DNA of 19,667 bases from contig CAJTVD010000073.1 of assembly GCA_910579495.1 (NCBI GenBank), forward strand, positions 1-19,667, given 5' to 3'. Each line of letters starts with the position of its first letter. Positions within the stretch are counted from its first letter, which is position 1. This document shows, one piece after another, positions 15,745 through 19,667 of this stretch. The notes under the pieces were generated by a model. That model ran no database searches, was not told the DNA's origin, and was given only the letters and a program-made list of their open reading frames with translations. The stretch comes from an uncultured Lachnospiraceae bacterium. Lineage in GTDB: Bacteria; Bacillota; Clostridia; Lachnospirales; Lachnospiraceae. Position numbers and translations under genes: made by a program.

Positions 15745-15884
15745 ATCTTTCCTCATTCCTACGCCGCCGGCCCCACCGGCATAAGCCTGATGAGGCTGGC
15801 GGCGCATCAGCTGATACCATGCCTCCCCTACATGGCCGACCCATGAAAAGTTGGCATCAGCATCAGATACCTGTCTGTGTAAAT

Positions 15885-17789
15885 TTATTTCTGGTTCTCC
15901 AAAATTTCATACTGCTGCTTTTCAAAGTCTACCTGGACCCCAACGCCGTTGGAAAAGACGGTCTTTTGTATGTTGGGATCCCCGTTTACAAATTCGTGGC
16001 GTACCATCTGGCATTTTCCCACCTTCTCATGGAATTTGGCAACCACACTGGCCCTGGCGATCTGCTCTTTCAGCACTGTCTCCTGCCCGCCCTCAAAGGC
16101 GCCGTCGATGTTGGGGTATGCGCCGTCCCTGATCAGATAGGGGGCGCCTCCGTTGAGCAGCGCATAGAGCATGTAATCCTCCTTTTCACTTACCTGGTCC
16201 ATCATCCATGGCTGGATCACACAGTCATGGTAGACCAGGTTGTAAAGGGGTACCGGCAATGCCTGCTTGGGCTCCCCTGCCTCATGCATCATAAATTCCT
16301 GGGGCGCGTAATGGCAAAATACCAGGCTTGGGACCGCCCAGTCGTTGACCTCCTCCGAGCTTGACAAGATCCCGTTGTTCAGCAGATATTCAAAGCAGCG
16401 GCAGCGTTCCTCATAGCATTCCCTTCTGGTCATCCGGTGCATGGGGTTGTCGCACTCATCCCCCTCATTGCAGGTGAACACATCCAGATACGCACAATCC
16501 AGGGCAATGCCCGCCTTTTTCAGTGCCTCAAAGTTTCTCCTTAAAAAGTGGATGGACTGGGTCCCGCACAGATAAGACTGGGGCCCCCCTGCCCATCTGC
16601 AGTGCCTGGGAATGGTGCCGTCTATCAGGCGGCAGGCCAGATTCTCGTCAAAACTGGGGGCTGTAAGATAAAAGTCACGGTACTGGTCATGGATGCCGAA
16701 CAGATACCCATAGGAATGCATGGTGTCCACCAGGGATCTCATGCCTTCCCAGCCTCCTGCCGCTTCGCAGGCCGGGCCATAATCGGGATGGCAGTTGTCA
16801 TATCCCGGCTCCGCCCAGCCGTCCAGATGGAGATAGAGCTTTTCCACTCCCATATCATGGAACACCTGGATCTCCTTTTCTCTCTGGGCAAAGGTGGTGA
16901 GGTTATTATTCTTTTCCGGCTTTTCCTTGTCAAAAAAATCTGAATCCGGATGGACAAAGGTCTTGATCCCCCTGTGGAGGATAGCACAGCCGATCAGGCG
17001 GTCAATGGAAGGGTTCCGCACTGCCTTTTCCTCCAGGGTGCGCAGCCGCCCTTCCTGGTCCGCATAGTCCCGGTATACTTTACAGATGTCATTATGGTCG
17101 CAGTCCTCCAGGAACGTATATCTGGCCACCCGCCGGTAGTCCATCTTCCCAAGGCTGGGCTCAAACCGCATTGCGATATGGGTGTAAGGGCCTCCTGCCG
17201 GGTGCTGTGCCTGGTACCCTGCATTCCAGGGTGTGGTACATATGGCAAGGTATCCCTCCCTGCCCCTTACCTGGGCAAACCAGGGCATGTAAGCGCCTGC
17301 GGTGCCAAAAAAACCGTCAAAGACCAGGGGCTTAAGGGCAACCTCCCAGGTATTGGGGATCAGCATCCCCTGGCGCTGGGTGATCAGTGTGTACCAGTCC
17401 TGTCTCTTTTCATCAAATTCCATAGGGCCCGGCCAGAATACCTTTTTTACCTTCAGCCCTTCTTCCTTCACAGGGATCCACTCGCAGAAAACATCCTGGG
17501 TCACCGTTTCTACCCACACAAGGGTCTGGAACTCATAGGCCGCCTGCCCTCCCTCCCTGGGGAACCCGCAGTAAGTGCTGAGGATCCCCAGGCCGGTACC
17601 TGTACGGTACTCCTGGTGGCGGATCTCCCCGGCATCGGCAAAAAGGATTTTTCCTTCTTCACATTCCAGATAGGGGGCATAATCCTTGTCCCATTTCCAC
17701 ACACCTCCCTCTTCCTTTTGGAAGGTAAAGGCAAGGGTCTTTTCATCAAACCTGATCTTGATCCCGTTTGTCTCAATGTTCATCTTCAT
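15885..17789 (-). CDS. GH129-like glycoside hydrolase, probable alpha-N-acetylgalactosaminidase
   Basis: A 634-residue cytoplasmic glycosidase with no signal peptide. An N-terminal beta-sandwich (1-260) leads into a barrel with EKLYLHLDGWAEPGYDNCHPDYGP (316-339), GIHDQYRDFY (365-374) and DCAYLDVFTCNEGDECDNP (431-449). Asp436 in AYLDVF is at nearly the same position as the nucleophile I recall for Bifidobacterium NagBb (GH129), an intracellular alpha-GalNAcase; the family assignment is from memory. Downstream CHYAPQEFMMHE and NGGAPYLIRDG fit the same fold. It is the first gene of the operon, divergent from the AraC regulator. The start ATG has only weak ribosome-binding complementarity; the ATG two codons later is an alternative. 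Confidence 0.72.
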   Translation of the reverse strand: MKMNIETNGIKIRFDEKTLAFTFQKEEGGVWKWDKDYAPYLECEEGKILFADAGEIRHQEYRTGTGLGILSTYCGFPREGGQAAYEFQTLVWVETVTQDVFCEWIPVKEEGLKVKKVFWPGPMEFDEKRQDWYTLITQRQGMLIPNTWEVALKPLVFDGFFGTAGAYMPWFAQVRGREGYLAICTTPWNAGYQAQHPAGGPYTHIAMRFEPSLGKMDYRRVARYTFLEDCDHNDICKVYRDYADQEGRLRTLEEKAVRNPSIDRLIGCAILHRGIKTFVHPDSDFFDKEKPEKNNNLTTFAQREKEIQVFHDMGVEKLYLHLDGWAEPGYDNCHPDYGPACEAAGGWEGMRSLVDTMHSYGYLFGIHDQYRDFYLTAPSFDENLACRLIDGTIPRHCRWAGGPQSYLCGTQSIHFLRRNFEALKKAGIALDCAYLDVFTCNEGDECDNPMHRMTRRECYEERCRCFEYLLNNGILSSSEEVNDWAVPSLVFCHYAPQEFMMHEAGEPKQALPVPLYNLVYHDCVIQPWMMDQVSEKEDYMLYALLNGGAPYLIRDGAYPNIDGAFEGGQETVLKEQIARASVVAKFHEKVGKCQMVRHEFVNGDPNIQKTVFSNGVGVQVDFEKQQYEILENQK

Positions 17790-17894
17790 CTCATTTCTGC
17801 GCGGCTTTTTTGTGCCTGCCAGGCCTGCGGATGCCGCACTGACACAAACCTGGCTATGGTGCTTTCTATAATAATATTATATAATCCTTATCTG

Positions 17895-17936
17895 TATTTT
17901 TCTTGTCTTATCGTCTATTTTTCTTGTACTATCATC
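17895..17936. repeat. Two 21-bp tandem direct repeats, candidate AraC-regulator sites
   Basis: TATTTTTCTTGT occurs at 17895 and again at 17916, each followed by a similar TATC-containing tail, giving an exact 21-base period (two helical turns). AraC-family dimers often bind such direct repeats. The second copy covers the -35 of the regulator's own promoter, and both lie about 105-145 bases upstream of the glycosidase start, a suitable place to activate that operon. An AT-rich stretch at 17868-17886, containing TATAAT on the - strand, is the likely region for the operon's -10. Confidence 0.5.
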
Positions 17937-17952
17937 CTCTTTTTGTTACAAT
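17924..17952 (+). promoter_or_regulatory. Promoter of the AraC-family regulator
   Basis: -35 TTGTAC (17924-17929), a 17-base spacer and -10 TACAAT (17947-17952), 46 bases before the start codon. The -35 overlaps the second 21-bp repeat, suggesting autoregulation. Confidence 0.6.
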
Positions 17953-17998
17953 ATCATATGGGCGAAGTAAAATGCAGCCCCTCCAGGAGGTTTCAGTT

Positions 17999-18913
17999 AT
18001 GGCCTATATCCCCACGGACTTAAAGCGGGAACTGGTGGTCCATGCGGTGGTCACCATCCATTACTTTGAATATATGCGTGATTTTGTTTTTGCCGGGGAA
18101 TCCCATGATTTCTGGGAATTTCTCTATGTGGACAAAGGGACTGTCCTGGTAACTGCCGGGGAGCAGGATTACAGGCTCGGCGCCGGGGATATTATTTTCC
18201 ATGAGCCCAATGAGTTCCATGCCATCCGCTCCATTGGCAAAAACGCGCCTAACCTGATGGCCGTCTCCTTCCTCTCCTCTTCCCCTTCCATGAAGTGTTT
18301 CGCTTCCCGCAGGGACACTTTATCCCTCACAGAGCGGGAGATCATTTCCCACCTCCTTGCCCTTGCCAGGCAGTGTTTTGCCTCCCCTCTCCACATTCCC
18401 TCTGTGGAGCAGGTGGTACTGAAGGAGGATCTGCCTTTTGGGTCCGAGCAGCTGATCCTTATGTATCTGGAAATGCTTTTGATCTCCCTGATGCAGCAGC
18501 GCCCTCCAATCCTGCACCGGATCCCAGGTTCCGCTTCTTCCTTCAGCAAATATTCCAAAAACAGCCGCCTGGAGGACATCCTTTCCTACATGGAGGCCCA
18601 TATCTATGAACGGCTTTCCCTGGAAATGATATGCGGCGCTTTCTCTTTGAGCCGTTCCTCCTTACAGGCTTTATTCCATGAAAAAAAAGGCTGCGGGGCC
18701 ATGGACTTCTTCCAGCATATGAAAATAGAACGGGCAAAGGAGATCATCCGGGACGGAAGCATGAATATGACTGAGCTTTCCGGCTTCCTTTCCTACAATT
18801 CCCTCCAGTACTTTTCCCGGCAGTTCAAAAAGGCGACTGGCATGTCCCCCTTAGAGTACGCCTCCAGTGTCAAGGGGATCACCCAGACAATGAATGGGGT
18901 CAGGGTACATTGA
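17999..18913 (+). CDS. AraC-family transcriptional regulator
   Basis: A 304-residue regulator with an N-terminal cupin-like sensor (about 20-90; HDFWEFLYVDKG at 36-47 and GAGDIIFHEPNEFH at 61-74) and a C-terminal pair of helix-turn-helix motifs: LSLEMICGAFSLSRSSLQ (206-223), and NMTELSGFLSYNSLQYFSRQFK ending with the family signature GMSPLEY (281-287). The sensor probably binds a sugar or glycan fragment. The start is fixed by AGGAGG eight bases before the ATG; the frame extends upstream without support. Divergent from the GH129-like/GH31 operon across about 209 bp, so it is the presumed activator of that operon. Confidence 0.94.
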   Translation: MAYIPTDLKRELVVHAVVTIHYFEYMRDFVFAGESHDFWEFLYVDKGTVLVTAGEQDYRLGAGDIIFHEPNEFHAIRSIGKNAPNLMAVSFLSSSPSMKCFASRRDTLSLTEREIISHLLALARQCFASPLHIPSVEQVVLKEDLPFGSEQLILMYLEMLLISLMQQRPPILHRIPGSASSFSKYSKNSRLEDILSYMEAHIYERLSLEMICGAFSLSRSSLQALFHEKKGCGAMDFFQHMKIERAKEIIRDGSMNMTELSGFLSYNSLQYFSRQFKKATGMSPLEYASSVKGITQTMNGVRVH

Positions 18914-18986
18914 ATGGCCAAAAACCTCCCCACTACTGTGCAAATGCCAACAACGGATGCCAAGCTCCGCCAGACATCCTTATGCC

Positions 18987-19060
18987 AACAAACGCCGTCA
19001 CGCCCCGCGGGACGGCTTATTGTAACAAACGCCGCCACACTCCGCGGGACGGCTTATTGT
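18987..19060 (+). repeat. 37-bp tandem repeat, two copies, with internal stems
   Basis: Two adjacent 37-base units (18987-19023 and 19024-19060) match at 34 positions. Each holds CCGCGG and ends TTATTGT. In unit 1, GCCGTC (18994-18999) pairs perfectly with GACGGC (19011-19016); unit 2 has one mismatch in that stem. A degenerate third copy (CTCCGC...GAC...TTAT) lies just upstream at about 18949-18986. They may act as tandem weak terminators behind the AraC gene, or be a small dispersed repeat element. Confidence 0.7.
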
Positions 19061-19117
19061 AATAAAAACGGGCAAAAATGAACACCCATCCTGGTAGATT
19101 TTTATCCCTGCCCCACT

Positions 19118-19123
19118 TATAAT
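19118..19123 (+). promoter_or_regulatory. -10 box of the XRE-family regulator gene
   Basis: A perfect TATAAT 31 bases before the start codon at 19155. No good -35 is visible at normal spacing, so the promoter may need help or be weak. Confidence 0.4.
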
Positions 19124-19154
19124 TTATTGAAACAAAGCCAAGGAGGTAATGAAC

Positions 19155-19613
19155 ATGAGTTTAGGGAACAATCTTTTTCATGCCCGCAAAAAAAGCGGAT
19201 TATCACAGGAAGAGGTTGCCGGGAAACTGGGCGTAAGCAGGCAGACAATCTCAAAATGGGAGCTTGACGAAACATTGCCCGACATCTGCCAATCCAAAAA
19301 ACTTGCCAATCTGTACGGACTGTCATTGGATGAACTGATTGCATTTGATATTGATGTAAAAGAAATCCAGGATATCATCGACCGGACTGATGAGGCAGTA
19401 TCAGAGAAAGTTGACTGGACAAAGGCATGGAGCAAAAAATACCCTGTCCTTGCCACTTACCGGAATGAGGTGGATATCCAAGAATACGCAGCAGGACTGG
19501 ACCGGATGGTGAAAGACCTGGAAAGGAAATACGGCTATAGCCAATTGGACGCTTTCCTTGTCCTGAAAGACATTCTGGCTGTTGTCTGGGGGAACCAGAA
19601 AAACCGCCCGTAG
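19155..19613 (+). CDS. XRE-family helix-turn-helix regulator
   Basis: A 152-residue protein with a canonical N-terminal Cro/CI-type HTH (about residues 3-57): LFHARKKSGLSQEEVAGKLG, then VSRQTISKWELDETLPDI and LANLYGLSLDELI. The C-terminal half (about 65-150) is charged and probably helical, with no metal or peptidase motif; it may dimerise or bind a partner. I chose the second of two nearby ATGs (19155) because AGGAGG lies eight bases before it but only two before the ATG at 19149. Single gene with its own -10 box. Target unknown. Confidence 0.9.
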   Translation: MSLGNNLFHARKKSGLSQEEVAGKLGVSRQTISKWELDETLPDICQSKKLANLYGLSLDELIAFDIDVKEIQDIIDRTDEAVSEKVDWTKAWSKKYPVLATYRNEVDIQEYAAGLDRMVKDLERKYGYSQLDAFLVLKDILAVVWGNQKNRP

Positions 19614-19643
19614 CTTCCCGCCCAAAAAGTATCAATGACAGGG

Positions 19644-19667
19644 TGTGGGCAAATTATTTTGCCCACA
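19644..19667. repeat. Perfect 10-bp inverted repeat at the window edge
   Basis: TGTGGGCAAA-TTAT-TTTGCCCACA lies 30 bases after the XRE gene's stop codon. It is probably the stem of a terminator whose T-run would be outside the window; a binding site or element end is also possible. Confidence 0.5.

Noticed and set aside
15750..15790. GC-rich hairpin (GCCGG/CCGGC) between the two glycosidase genes as an intercistronic terminator
   Set aside because: The stem is only five base pairs and has no T-run; it overlaps the upstream extension of the GH31 frame.
16950..18023. 357-codon + strand ORF across the start of the GH129-like gene
   Set aside because: It runs antisense through the glycosidase and its promoter region, with low-complexity and Pro/His-rich composition; the opposite strand encodes a coherent enzyme.
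18987..19060. Two-unit repeat considered as a CRISPR array
   Set aside because: The units are directly adjacent with no spacers and there are no cas genes.

Overview
The window looks like chromosomal DNA from a Gram-positive clostridial bacterium, most likely of the Lachnospiraceae type. The reasons are the Gram-positive replicase PolC next to the MEP-pathway gene ispG, strong AGGAGG-type ribosome binding sites, a zinc-macrodomain/class M sirtuin pair, and a large gut-type glycosidase carrying CBM32, dockerin-like and cohesin-like modules. Base composition varies: the first ~420 bases are very AT-rich, the sirtuin region is moderately AT-rich, and the block from polC to the AraC regulator is GC-rich.

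Left part (1-3414): two tiny overlapping AT-rich ORFs, one a possible small membrane protein; an unrecognised 346-residue protein (-); a GNAT acetyltransferase (-); a stretch that appears to hold decayed coding sequence (2178-2496); and an unrecognised 256-residue protein (-) with its own good promoter.

Stress/ADP-ribosylation module (3414-5588): an HxlR-family regulator (-) diverges from a + operon. The operon begins with a 26-codon ORF that looks like the stump of a Rossmann-fold oxidoreductase. It is followed by a zinc macrodomain ADP-ribosylhydrolase and an overlapping class M sirtuin (SirTM) whose usual catalytic His is Gln. A perfect 7-4-7 palindrome lies between the divergent genes, next to the operon's -10 box. 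The writer/eraser pair has none of its usual lipoyl-carrier partners in view.

Housekeeping block (5648-11482): ispG then polC on the - strand, probably one transcript ending at a clear terminator that faces the sirtuin gene.

Glycan block (11626-18913): an AraC-family regulator (+) diverges from a two-gene - operon, a GH129-like glycosidase followed by a multimodular GH31 enzyme, closed by a terminator. Both families contain alpha-N-acetylgalactosaminidases, so I infer a locus for alpha-GalNAc (mucin-type O-glycan) breakdown. Neither enzyme has a visible signal peptide. That fits GH129 but is strange for a GH31 with CBM, dockerin-like and cohesin-like modules. Two 21-bp tandem direct repeats in the divergent promoter region are probable regulator sites.

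Right end (18914-19667): a pair of 37-bp tandem repeats with internal stems, an XRE-family regulator (+), and a perfect 10-bp inverted repeat at the very edge.
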